Origin: Hydractinia symbiolongicarpus
Taxonomy: Eukaryota > Cnidaria > Hydrozoa > Anthoathecata > Hydractiniidae
Length of the DNA stretch: 64,000 bases
NCBI RefSeq assembly: GCF_029227915.1
Contig: NC_079878.1
Coordinates: forward strand, 30,903,501-30,967,500
Direction of reading: 5' to 3'
Position 1 is the stretch's first letter. The number at the start of each line of letters is the position of its first letter. The notes beneath the pieces were generated by a model that did no database searches, was not told the DNA's origin, and was given only the letters and a program-made list of their open reading frames with translations. Shown one piece after another: positions 35,204 through 47,582 of this stretch. The position numbers and the translations under genes are program-made.

Positions 35204-38200
35204 AAGAAGTTTAATCGCCGGCAAACAAAAACCCGCCATTTCCCGTAAATCCCGGGGTTGGCCCGTATAGTCGAGTACATACAAAGAAAGTACCCTGTGA
35301 GTAAACTCATTTCCAGAACGATTTTTTAAATTATCTTTTCACCACTAAAACGCATGAGACTTGTAGTTTTCAAAAATGTTTTCATTTTTGATGAGACGCG
35401 GAATAAAAGAAGTTTAATCGCCGGCAAACGAAAACCCGCAACTTTCCGTAAATCCCGGACTCGGCCCGTATAGTCAAAAGTATACAGAGAAAATACCCAG
35501 GGAGTAAACACATTTCCCGAACGATTTTTTAAATTATTTTTTCACCACTAAAACGCATGAGACTTGTAGTTTTCAGGATTGTTTTCATTTTTGATGAGAC
35601 CCTTAATGAAAGAAGTTTAATCGCCGGCAAACGAAAACCCGCGATTTCCCGTAAATGTCGTGCTTGGCCCGTATAGTCGAGTATATACAAATGAAGTACC
35701 CTGTGAGTAAACTCATTTCCAGAACGATTTTTTAAATTATCTTTTCACCACTAAAACGCATGAGACTTGTAGTTTTCAAAAATGTTTTCATTTTGACGCG
35801 GAATAAAAGAAGTTTAATCGCCGGCAAACGAAAACCCGCGATTTCCCGTTAATCCCAGACTCGGCCCGTATAGTCAAAAGTATACAAAGAAAATACGCAG
35901 GGAGTAAACTCATTTCCAGAACGATTTTTAAAATTATCTTTTCACCACTAAAACGCATGAGACTTGTAGTTTTCAAAAATGTTTTCATTTTTGATGAGAC
36001 GCTGAATAAAAGATGTTTAATCGCCGGCAAACGAAAACCCGCGATTTCCCGTAAATCCCAGACTCAGCCCGTATAGTCAAAAGTATACAAAGAAAGTACC
36101 CAGGGAGTAAACCCATTTCTCGAACGATTTTTTAAATTATCTTTTCACCACTAAAACGCATGAGACTTGTAGTTTTCAGGATTGTTTTCATTTTTGATGA
36201 GACGCTTAATGAAAGAAGTTTAATCGCCGGCAAACGAAAACCCGCGATTTTCCGTAAATGCCGTGCTTGGCCCGTATAGTCGAGTATATACAAAGAAAGT
36301 ACCCTGTGAGTAAACTCATTTCCAGAACGATTTTTTAAATTATCTTTTCACCACTAAAACGCATGAGACTTGTAGTTTTCAAAAATGTTTTCATTTTGAC
36401 GCGGAATAAAAGAAGTTTAATCGCCGGCAAACGAAAACCCGCGATTTCCCGTTAATCCCAGACTCGGCCCGTATAGTCAAAAGTATACAAAGAAAATACG
36501 CAGGGAGTAAACTCATTTCCAGAACGATTTTTTAAATTTTCTTTTCACCACTAAAACGCATGAAACTTGTAGTTTTCAAAAATGTTTTCATTTTTGATGA
36601 GACGCTGAATAAAAGAAGTTTAATCGCCGGCAAACGAAAACCCGCAATTTCCCGTAAATCCCGTGCTTGGCTCGTATAGTCGAGTATATACAAAGAAAGT
36701 ACCCTGTGAGTAAACTCCTTTCCAGAACGATTTTTTTCATTATCTTTTCACCACTAAAACGCATGAGACTTGTAGTTTTCAAAAATGTTTTCATTTTTGA
36801 TGAGACGCGGAATAAAAGAAGTTTAATCGCCGGCAAACAAAAACCCGCCATTTCCCGTAAATCCCGGGGTTGGCCCGTATAGTCGAGTACATACAAAGAA
36901 AGTACCCTGTGAGTAAACTCATTTCCAGAACGATTTTTTAAATTATCTTTTCACCACTAAAACGCATGAGACTTGTAGTTTTCAAAAATGTTTTCATTTT
37001 TGATGAGACGCGGAATAAAAGAAGTTTAATCGCCGGCAAACGAAAACCCGCAACTTTCCGTAAATCCCGGACTCGGCCCGTATAGTCAAAAGTATACAAA
37101 GAAAATACCCAGGGAGTAAACACATTTCCCGAACGATTTTTTAAATTATTTTTTCACCACTAAAACGCATGAGACTTGTAGTTTTCAGGATTGTTTTCAT
37201 TTTTGATGAGACGCGGAATAAAAGAAGTTTAATCGCCGGCAAACAAAAACCCGCCATTTCCCGTAAATCCCGGGGTTGGCCCGTATAGTCGAGTACATAC
37301 AAAGAAAGTACCCTGTGAGTAAACTCATTTCCAGAACGATTTTTTAAATTATCTTTTCACCACTAAAACGCATGAGACTTGTAGTTTTCAAAAATGTTTT
37401 CATTTTTGATGAGACGCGGAATAAAAGAAGTTTAATCGCCGGCAAACGAAAACCCGCAACTTTCCGTAAATCCCGGACTCGGCCCGTATAGTCAAAAGTA
37501 TACAAAGAAAATACCCAGGGAGTAAACACATTTCCCGAACGATTTTTTAAATTATTTTTTCACCACTAAAACGCATGAGACTTGTAGTTTTCAGGATTGT
37601 TTTCATTTTTGATGAGACCCTTAATGAAAGAAGTTTAATCGCCGGCAAACGAAAACCCGCGATTTCCCGTAAATGTCGTGCTTGGCCCGTATAGTCGAGT
37701 ATATACAAATGAAGTACCCTGTGAGTAAACTCATTTCCAGAACGATTTTTTAAATTATCTTTTCACCACTAAAACGCATGAGACTTGTAGTTTTCAAAAA
37801 TGTTTTCATTTTGACGCGGAATAAAAGAAGTTTAATCGCCGGCAAACGAAAACCCGCGATTTCCCGTTAATCCCAGACTCGGCCCGTATAGTCAAAAGTA
37901 TACAAAGAAAATACGCAGGGAGTAAACTCATTTCCAGAACGATTTTTAAAATTATCTTTTCACCACTAAAACGCATGAGACTTGTAGTTTTCAAAAATGT
38001 TTTCATTTTTGATGAGACGCTGAATAAAAGATGTTTAATCGCCGGCAAACGAAAACCCGCGATTTCCCGTAAATCCCAGACTCAGCCCGTATAGTCAAAA
38101 GTATACAAAGAAAGTACCCAGGGAGTAAACCCATTTCTCGAACGATTTTTTAAATTATCTTTTCACCACTAAAACGCATGAGACTTGTAGTTTTCAGGAT

Positions 38201-38856
38201 TGTTTTCATTTTTGATGAGACGCTTAATGAAAGAAGTTTAATCGCCGGCAAACGAAAACCCGCGATTTTCCGTAAATGCCGTGCTTGGCCCGTATAGTCG
38301 AGTATATACAAAGAAAGTACCCTGTGAGTAAACTCATTTCCAGAACGATTTTTTAAATTATCTTTTCACCACTAAAACGCATGAGACTTGTAGTTTTCAA
38401 AAATGTTTTCATTTTGACGCGGAATAAAAGAAGTTTAATCGCCGGCAAACGAAAACCCGCGATTTCCCGTTAATCCCAGACTCGGCCCGTATAGTCAAAA
38501 GTATACAAAGAAAATACGCAGGGAGTAAACTCATTTCCAGAACGATTTTTTAAATTTTCTTTTCACCACTAAAACGCATGAAACTTGTAGTTTTCAAAAA
38601 TGTTTTCATTTTTGATGAGACGCTGAATAAAAGAAGTTTAATCGCCGGCAAACGAAAACCCGCAATTTCCCGTAAATCCCGTGCTTGGCTCGTATAGTCG
38701 AGTATATACAAAGAAAGTACCCTGTGAGTAAACTCCTTTCCAGAACGATTTTTTTCATTATCTTTTCACCACTAAAACGCATGAGACTTGTAGTTTTCAA
38801 AAATGTTTTCATTTTTGATGAGACGCGGAATAAAAGAAGTTTAATCGCCGGCAAAC
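35204..38856 (+). repeat. 2018-bp (10-monomer) duplication with an extra 406-bp dimer
   Basis: 35204-36838 matches 37222-38856 at a constant offset of 2018 bp (10 x 203 minus two 6-bp deletions). The only difference I found is 'tacagaga' at about 35484 versus 'tacaaaga' at about 37502. Shared rare marks are 'gagacccttaatg', 'aaatgtcgtgcttgg', 'acgatttttaaaattatc', 'aaattttcttttc' and 'gcatgaaacttg'. Between the copies, about 36790-37200 is repeated at about 37200-37610 (406 bp, two monomers), with 'cgccatttcccgtaaatccc' followed by 'ggggttgg'. This records at least two exchange events. Confidence 0.9.
35788..35984 (+). repeat. 197-bp deletion monomer (representative copy)
   Basis: In this monomer variant 'catttttgatgagacgcgg' has become 'cattttgacgcgg', a loss of 6 bp that removes the outer part of the hairpin's right arm. 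The deletion is always linked to 'gcggaataaaagaag', and in most copies to 'cccgttaatcccagactcgg'. I find it near 20018, 24885, 25485, 26292, 26893, 28715, 30946, 32154, 33570, 34171, 35792, 36393, 37810 and 38411, and nowhere else in the window. A single origin followed by spread through exchange explains the pattern best. Confidence 0.85.
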
Positions 38857-41206
38857 GAAAACCCGCGATTTCCCGTAAATCCCGGACTCGGCCCGTATAG
38901 TCAAAAGTACACAAAGAAAATACTCAGGGAGTAAACTCATTTTCCGAACGATTTTTTAAATTATTTTTTCCCCACTAAAACGTATGAGACTTGTAGTTTT
39001 CAAAAATGTTTTCATTTTTGATGAGACGCTGAATAAAAGAAGTTTAATCGCCGGCAAACGAAAACCCGCGATTTCCCGTAAATACCGGACTCGGCCCGTA
39101 TTGTCAAAAGTATACAAAGAAAGTACCCTGCGAGTAAACTCATTTCCAGAACGATTATTTAAATTATCTTTTCACCACTAAAACGCACGAGACTTGTAGT
39201 TTTCAAAAATGTTTTCATTTTTGATGAGACGCTGAATAAAAGAAGTTTAATCGCCGGCAAACGAAAACCCGCGAATTCCCGTAAATCCCAAACTCGGCCC
39301 GTATAGTCAAAAGTATACAAAGAAAATACCCAGGGGGTAAACTCATTTCCAGAACGATTTTTTAAATTATCTTTTCACCACTAAAACGCATGAGACTTTT
39401 AGTTTTCAAAAATGTTTTCATTTTTGATGAGACGCTGAATAAAAGATGTTTAATCGCCGGCAAACGAAAACCCGCGATTTCCCGTAAATCCCGGACTCGG
39501 CCCGTATAGTCGAAAGTATACAAAGAAAGTACCCAGGGAGTAAACTCATTTCCCGAACGATTTTTTAAATTATTGTTTCACCAATAAAACGCATGAGACT
39601 TGTAGTTTTCAAAAATGTTTTCATTTTTGATGAGACGCTGAATAAAAGATGTTTAATCGCCGGCAAACGAAAACCCGCGATTTCCCGTAAATCCCGGACT
39701 CGGTCCGTATAGTCAAAAGTATACAAAGAAAGTACCCAGGGAGTAAACTCATTTCCCGAACGATTTTTTAAATTACTTTTTTACCACTAAAACGCATGAG
39801 ACTTGTAGTTTTCAGGAATGTTTTCATTTTTGATGAGACGCTTAATGAAAGAAGTTTAATCGCCGGCAAATTAAAACCCGCGATTTCCCGTAAATCCCGG
39901 GCTTGGCCCGTATGGTCGAGTACATACAAAGAAAGTACCCTGTGAGTAAACTCATTTCCAGAACGATTTTTTAAATTATCTTTTCACCACTAAAACGCAT
40001 GAGACTTGTAGTTTTCAAAAATGTTTTCATTTTTGATGAGACGCTGAATATAAGAAGTTTAATCGCCGGCAAACAAAAACCCGCGATTTCCCGTAAATCC
40101 CGTGCTTGGCCCGTATAGTCGAGTACATACAAAGAAAGTACCCTGTGAGTAAACTCATTTCCAGAACGATTTTTTAAATTATCTTTTCACCACTAAAACG
40201 CATGAGACTTGTAGTTTTCAAAAATGTTTTCATTTTTGATGAGACGCTGAATATAAGAAGTTTAATCGCCGGCAAACAAAAACCCGCGATTTCCCGTAAA
40301 TCCCGTGCTTGGCCCGTATAGTCGAGTACATACAAAGAAAGTACCCTGTGAGTAAACTCATTTCCAGAACGATTTTTTAAATTATCTTTTCACCACTAAA
40401 ACGCATGAGACTTGTAGTTTTCAAAAATGTTTTCATTTTTGATGAGACGCTGAATAAAAGATGTTTAATCGCCGGCAAACGAAAACCCGCGATTTCCCGT
40501 AAATCCCGGACTCGGCCCGTATAGTTAAAAGTATACAAAGAAAGTACCCAGGGAGTAAACTCATTTCCAGAACGATTTTTTAAATTACTTTTTTACCACT
40601 AAAACGCATGCGACTTGTAGTTTTCAGGAATGTTTTCATTTTTGATGAGACGCTGAATATAAGAAGTTTAATCGCCGGCAAACAAAAACCCGCGATTTCC
40701 CGTAAATCCCGTGCTTGGCCCGTATAGTCGAGTACATACAAAGAAAGTACCCTGTGAGTAAACTCATTTTCAGAACGATTTTTTAAATTATCTTTTCACC
40801 ACTAAAACGCATGAGACTTGTAGTTTTCAAAAATGTTTTCATTTTTGATGAGACGCTGAATATAAGAAGTTTAATCGCCGGCAAACAAAAACCCGCGATT
40901 TCCCGTAAATCTCGTGCTTGGCCCGTATAGTCGAGTACATACAAAGAAAGTACCCTGTGAGTAAACTCATTTCCAGAACGATTTTTTAAATTATCTTTTC
41001 ACCACTAAAACGCATGAGACTTGTAGTTTTAAAAAATGTTTTCATTTTTGATGAGACGCTGAATATAAGAAGTTTAATCGCCGGCAAACAAAAACCCGCG
41101 ATTTCCCGTAAATCCCGTGCTTGGCCCGTATAGTCGAGTACATACAAAGAAAGTACCCTGTGAGTAAACTCATTTTCAGAACGATTTTTTAAATTATCTT
41201 TTCACC
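38857..41206 (+). repeat. Mixed monomers, then a run of the 'aatataagaag' monomer
   Basis: 38857-39980 follows the order of the 27.4-28.3 kb unit ('tttccccactaaaacg', 'gattatttaaattatc', 'aaactcgg', 'ccaataaaacg'). From 39989, five of the next six monomers (39989, 40192, 40598, 40801, 41004) share 'gctgaatataagaag', 'caaacaaaaacccg' and 'gtcgagtacatac'; the monomer at 40395 is a different type. The run looks like local amplification of one monomer. No gene was seen. Confidence 0.78.
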
Positions 41207-44200
41207 ACTAAAACGCATGAGTCTTGTAGTTTTCAAAAATGTTTTTATTTTTGATGAGACGCTGAATAAAAGAAGTTTAATCGCCGGCAAACGAAAACCC
41301 GCAATTTCCCGTAAATCCCGTGCTTGGCTTGTATAGTCGAGTATATACAAAGAAAGTACCCTGTGAGTAAACTCCTTTCCAGAACGATTTTTTTCATTAT
41401 CTTTTCACCACTAAAACGCATGAGACTTGTAGTTTTCAAAAATGTTTTCATTTTTGATGAGACGCGGAATAAAAGAAGTTTAATCGCCGGCAAACGAAAA
41501 GCCGCGATTTCCCGTAAATCCCGGACTCGGCCCGTATAGTCAAAAGTACACAAAGAAAATACTCAGGGAGTAAACTCTTTTCCCGAACGATTTTTCAAAA
41601 TATTTTTTCACCACTAAAACGTATGAGACTTGTAGTTTTCAAAAATGTTTTCATTTTTGATGAGACGCTGAATAAAAGAAGTTTAATCGCCGGCAAACGA
41701 AAACCCGCGAATTCCCGTAAATCCCAAACTCGGCCCGTATAGTCAAAGGCATACAAAGAAAATAACCAGGGAGTAAACTCATTTCCAGAACGATTTTTTA
41801 AATTATCTCTTCACCACTAAAACGTATGAGACTTGTAGTTTTCAAAAATGTTTTCATTTTTGATGAGACGCTGAATAAAAGATGTTTAATCGCCGGCAAA
41901 CGAAAACCCGCGATTTCCCGTAAATCCCGGACTCGGCCCGTATAGTCAAAAGTATACAAGGAAAGTACCCAGGGAGTAAACTCATTTCCCGAACGATTTG
42001 TAAATTATTTATTCACCACTGAAGCGCATGAGACTTGTAGTTTTCAGGAATGTTTTCATTTTTGATGAGACGCTTAATGAAAGAAGTTTAATCGCCGGCA
42101 AACGAAAACCCGCGATTTCCCGTAAATCCCGGGCTTGGCTCGTATAGTCGAATGTATACAAAGAGAGTACCCTGTGAGTAAACTCATTTCTCGAACGATT
42201 TTTTAAATTATTTTTTCACCACTAAAACGCATGAGACTTGTAGTTTTCAAAAATGTTTTTATTTTTGATGAGACGCTGAATAAAAGAAGTTTAATCGCCG
42301 GCAAACGAAAACCCGCGATTTCCCGTAAATCCCGGACTCGGCCCGTATAGTCAAAAGTATACAAGGAAAGTACCCAGGGAGTAAACTCATTTCCCGAACG
42401 ATTTGTAAATTATTTTTTCACCACTGAAGCGCATGAGACTTGTAGTTTTCAGGAATGTTTTCATTTTTGATGAGACGCTTAATGAAAGAAGTTTAATCGC
42501 CGGCAAACGAAAACCCGCGATTTCCCGTAAATCCCGGGCTTGGCTCGTATAGTCGAATGTATGCAAAGAGAGTACCCTGTGAGTAAACTCATTTCTCGAA
42601 CGATTTTTTAAAACATTTTTTCACCACTAAAACGCATGAGACTTGTAGTTTTCAAAAATGTTTTTATTTTTGATGAGACGCTGAATAAAAGAAGTTTAAT
42701 CGCCGGCAAACGAAAACCCGCAATTTCCCGTAAATCCCGTGCTTGGCTCGTATAGTCGAGTATATACAAAGAAAGTACCCTGTGAGTAAACTCATTTCTC
42801 GAACGATTTTTTAAATTATTTTTTCACCACTAAAACGCATGAGACTTGTAGTTTTCAAAAATGTTTTTATTTTTGATGAGACGCTGAATAAAAGAAGTTT
42901 AATCGCCGGCAAACGAAAACCCGCAATTTCCCGTAAATCCCGTGCTTGGCTCGTATAGTCGAGTATATACAAAGAAAGTACCCTGTGAGTAAACTCCTTT
43001 CCAGAACGATTTTTTATATTATCTTTTCACCACTAAAACGCATGAGACTTGTAGTTTTCAGGAATGTTTTCATTTTTGATGAGACGCGGAATAAAAGAAG
43101 TTTAATCGCCGGCAAACGAAAACCCGCGATTTCCCGTAAGTCCCGGACTCGGCCCGTATAGTCAAAAGTACACAAAGAAAATACTCAGGGAGTAAGATCA
43201 TTTCCTGAACGATTTTTTAAATTATTTTTTCACCACTAAAACGTATGAGACTTGTAGTTTTCAAAAATGTTTTCATTTTTGATGAGACGCTGAATAAAGA
43301 AGTTTAATCGCCGGCAAACGAAAACCCGCGATTTCCCGTAAATCCCGGACTCGGCCCGTATAGTCAAAAGTATACAAAGAAAGTACCCAGGGAGTAAACT
43401 CATTTCCCGAGCGATTTTTTAAATTATTTTTTCACCACTAAGACGCATGAGACTTGTAGTTTTCAGGAATGTTTTCATTTTTGATGAGACGCTTAATGAA
43501 AGAAGTCTAATCGCCGGCAAACGAAAACTCGCGATTTCCCGTAAATCCCGGGCTTGGCCGGTATAGTCGAATGTATACAAGGAAAGTACCCTGTGAGTAA
43601 ACTCATTTCCCGAACGATTTTTTAAATTATTTTTTCACCACTAAAACGCATGAGACTTGTAGTTTTCAAAAATGTTTTCATTTTTAAAGAGACGCTGAAT
43701 ATAAGAAGTTTAATCGCCAGCAAACAAAAACCCGCGATTTCCCGTAAATCCCGTGCTTGGCCCGATAGTCGAGTACATACAAAGAAAGTACCCTGTGAGT
43801 AAACTCATTTCCAGAACGATTTTTTAAATTATCTTTTCACCACTAAAACGCATGAGACTTGTAGTTTTCAGGAATGTTTTCATTTTTGATGAGACGCTTA
43901 ATGAAAGAAGTTTAATCGCCGGCAAACGAAAACCCGCGATTTCCCGTAAATACCGGACTCGGACCGTATAGTCAAAAGTATACAAAGAAAGTACCCAGGG
44001 AGTAAACTCATTTCCCGAACGATTTTTTAAATTATTTTTTTACCACTAAAACGCATGAGACTTGTAGTTTTCAAAAATGTTTTCATTTTTGATGAGACGC
44101 TGAATAAAAGATGTTTAATCGTCGGCAAACGAAAACCCGCGATTTCCCGTAAATCCCGGGCTTGGCCCGTATAGTTGAATGTATACAAAGAAAGTACCCT

Positions 44201-44859
44201 GTGAGTAAACTCATTTCCCGAACGATTTTTTAAATTATTTTTTCACCACTAAAACGCATGAGACTTGTACTTTTCAGGAATGTTTTTATTTTTGATGAGA
44301 CGCTGAATAAAAGAAGTTTAATCGCCGGCAAACGAAAACCCGCGATTTCCCGTAAATCCCGGACTCGGCCCGTATAGTCAAAAGTATACAAGGAAAGTAC
44401 CCAGGGAGTAAACTCATTTCCCGAACGATTTGTAAATTATTTATTCACCACTGAAGTGCATGAGACTTGTAGTTTTCAGGAATGTTTTCATTTTTGATGA
44501 GACGCTTAATGAAAGAAGTTTAATCGCCGGCAAACGAAAACCCGCGATTTCCCGTAAATCCCGGGTTTGGCTCGTATAGTCGAATGTATACAAAGAGAGT
44601 ACCCTGTGAGTAAACTCATTTCTCGAACGATTTTTTAAATTATTTTTTCACCACTAAAACGCATGAGACTTGTAGTTTTCAAAAATGTTTTTATTTTTGA
44701 TGAGACGCTGAATAAAAGAAGTTTAATCGCCGGCAAACGAAAACCCGCAATTTCCCGTAAATCCCGTGCTTGGCTCGTATAGTCGAGTATATACAAAGAA
44801 AGTACCCTGTGAGTAAACTCATTTCTCGAACGATTTTTTAAATTATTTTTTCACCACTA
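41207..44859 (+). repeat. Mixed monomers with the 'cactgaagcgc' type
   Basis: A short-tailed monomer with 'caaggaaagtaccc', 'gaacgatttgtaaatt' and the next start 'cactgaagcgc' occurs near 42017 and 42423, and with 'cactgaagtgc' near 44450. The first two are about 405 bp apart and the third is about ten monomers on. Around them are copies of the 'cgcaatttcccg'/'ggctcgtatag' type. 'tttttaaagagacgc' at about 43683 and a one-base-shorter 'ggcccgatagtcgag' at about 43758 return unchanged near 49775 and 53633. No gene was seen. Confidence 0.75.
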
Positions 44860-47582
44860 AAACGCATGAGACTTGTAGTTTTCAAAAATGTTTTTATTTT
44901 TGATGAGACGCTGAATAAAAGAAGTTTAATCTCCGGCAAACGAAAACCCGCAATTTCCCGTAAATCCCGTGCTTGGCTCGTATAGTCGAGTATATACAAA
45001 GAAAGTACCCTGTGAGTAAACTCCTTTCCAGAACGATTTTTTATATTATCTTTTCACCACTAAAACGCATGAGACTTGTAGTTTTCAGGAATGTTTTCAT
45101 TTTTGATGAGACGCGGAATAAAAGAAGTTTAATCGCCGGCAAACGAAAACCCGCGATTTCCCGTAAATCCCGGACTCAACCCGTATAGTCAAAAGTACAC
45201 AAAGAAAATACTCAGGGAGTAAAATCATTTCCTGAACGATTTTTTAAATTATTTTTTCACCACTAAAACGTATGAGACTTGTAGTTTTCAAAAATGTTTT
45301 CATTTTTGATGAGACGCTGAATAAAAGAAGTTTAATCGCCGGCAAACGAAAACCCGCGATTTCCCGTAAATCCCCGACTCGGCCCGCATAGTATAAAGTA
45401 TACAAAGAAAGTACCCTGCGAGTTAACTCATTTCCAGAACGATTTTTTAAATTATCTTTTCACCACTAAAACGCACGAGACTTGTAGTTTTCAAAAATGT
45501 TTACATTTTTGATGAGACGCTGAATAAAAGAAGTTTAATCGCCAGCAAACGAAAACCCGCGAATTCCCGTAAATACCAAACTCGGCCCGTATAGTCAAAA
45601 GTATACAAAGAAAATACCCAGGGAGTAAACTCATTTCCAGAACGATTTTTTAAATTATCTTTTCACCACTAAAACGCATGAGACATGTAGTTTTCAAAAA
45701 TGTTTTCATTTTTGATGAGACGCTGAATAAAAGATGTTTAATCGCCGGCAAACGAAAACCTGCGATTTCCCGTAAATCCCGGACTCGGCCCGTATAGTCA
45801 AAAGTATACAAAGAAAGTACCCAGGGAGTAAACTCATTTCCCGAACGATTTTTTAAATTATTTTTTTCACCACTATAAGGCATGAGACTTGTAGTTTTCA
45901 AAAATGTTTTCATTTTTGATGAGACGTTGAATAAAAGATGTTTAATCGCCGGCAAACGAAAACCCGCGATTTCCCGTAAATCCCGGACCCGGCCCGTATA
46001 GTCAAAAGTATACAAAGAAAGTACCCAGGGAGTAAACTCATTTCTCGAACGATTTTTTAAATTATTTTTTCACCACTAAAACGCATGAGACTTGTAGTTT
46101 TCAAAAATGTTTTTATTTTTGATGAGACGCTGAATAAAAGAAGTTTAATCGCCGGCAAACGAAAACCCGCAATGTCCCGTAAATCCCGTGCTTGGCTCGT
46201 ATAGTCGAGTATATACAAAGAAAGTACCCTGTGAGTAAACTCCTTTCCAGAACGATTTTTTATATTATCTTTTCACCCCTAAAACGCATGAGACTTGTAG
46301 TTTTCAGGAATGTTTTCATTTTTGATGAGACGCGGAATAAAAGAAGTTTAATCGCCGGCAAACGAAAACCCGCGATTTCCCGTAAATCCCGGACTCGGCC
46401 CGTATAGTCAAAAGTACACAAAGAAAATACTCAGGGAGTAAAATCATTTCCTGAACGATTTTTTAAATTATTTTTTCACCACTAAAACGTATGAGACTTG
46501 TAGTTTTCAAAAATGTTTTCATTTTTGATGAGACGCTGAATAAAAGAAGTTTAATCGCCGGCAAACGAAAACCCGCGATTTCCCGTAAATCCCCGACTCG
46601 GCCCGCATAGTATAAAGTATACAAAGAAAGTACCCTGCGAGTAAACTCATTTCCAGAACGATTTTTAAAATTATCATTTCACCACTAAAACGCACGAGAC
46701 TTGTAGTTTTCAAAAATGTTTTCATTTTTGATGAGACGCTGAATAAAAGAAGTTTAATCGCCAGCAAACGAAAACCCGCGAATTCCCGTAAATACCAAAC
46801 TCGGCCCGTATAGTCAAAAGTATACAAAGAAAATACCCAGGGAGTAAACTCATTTCCAGAACGATTTTTTAAATTATCTTTTCACCACTAAAACGCATGA
46901 GACTTGTAGTTTTCAAAAATGTTTTCATTTTTGATGAGACGCTGAATAAAACAAGTTTAATCGCCGGCAAACGAAAACCCGCGATTTCCCGTAAATCCCG
47001 GGCTTGGCTCGTATAGTCGAATGTATACAAAGAGAGTACCCTGTGAGTAAACTCATTTCTCGAACGATTTTTTAAATTATTTTTTCACCACTAAAACGCA
47101 TGAGACTTGTAGTTTTCAAAAATGTTTTTATTTTTGATGAGACGCTGAATAAAAGAAGTTTAATCGCCGGCAAACGAAAACCCGCGATTTCCCGTAAATC
47201 CCGTGCTTGGCTCGTATGGTCGAGTATATACACAGAAAGTACCCTGTGAGTAAACTCATTTCTCGAACGATTTTTTAAATTATTTTTTCACCACTAAAAC
47301 GCATGAGACTTGTAGTTTTCAAAAATGTTTTTATTTTTGATGAGACGCTGAATAAAAGAAGTTTAATCGCCGGCAAACGAAAACCCGCAATTTCCCGTAA
47401 ATCCCGTGCTTGGCTCGTATAGTCGAGTATATACAAAGAAAGTACCCTGTGAGTAAACTCCTTTCCAGAACGATTTTTTATATTATCTTTTCACCACTAA
47501 AACGCATGAGACTTGTAGTTTTCAGGAATGTTTTCATTTTTGATGAGACGCGGAATAAAAGAAGTTTAATCGCCGGCAAACG
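44860..47582 (+). repeat. 6-monomer higher-order repeat, 1218-bp period
   Basis: The mark 'ggctcgtatagtcgag' followed by 'ctcctttccagaacg' and 'tttttatattatc' occurs at 44973, 46192, 47410 and 48629, spaced 1218-1219 bp (6 monomers). Each is followed in order by a monomer with 'caggaatg' and 'gcggaataaaag', one starting 'acgtatgag' with 'aaatccccgactcgg' and 'gcatagtataaagtatac', and one starting 'cgcacgag' with 'aaataccaaactcgg'. Units then differ in the fifth monomer: 'actata' with 'gttgaataaaag' in some, 'gaataaaacaag' in one. The series continues into the next block. Confidence 0.87.
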
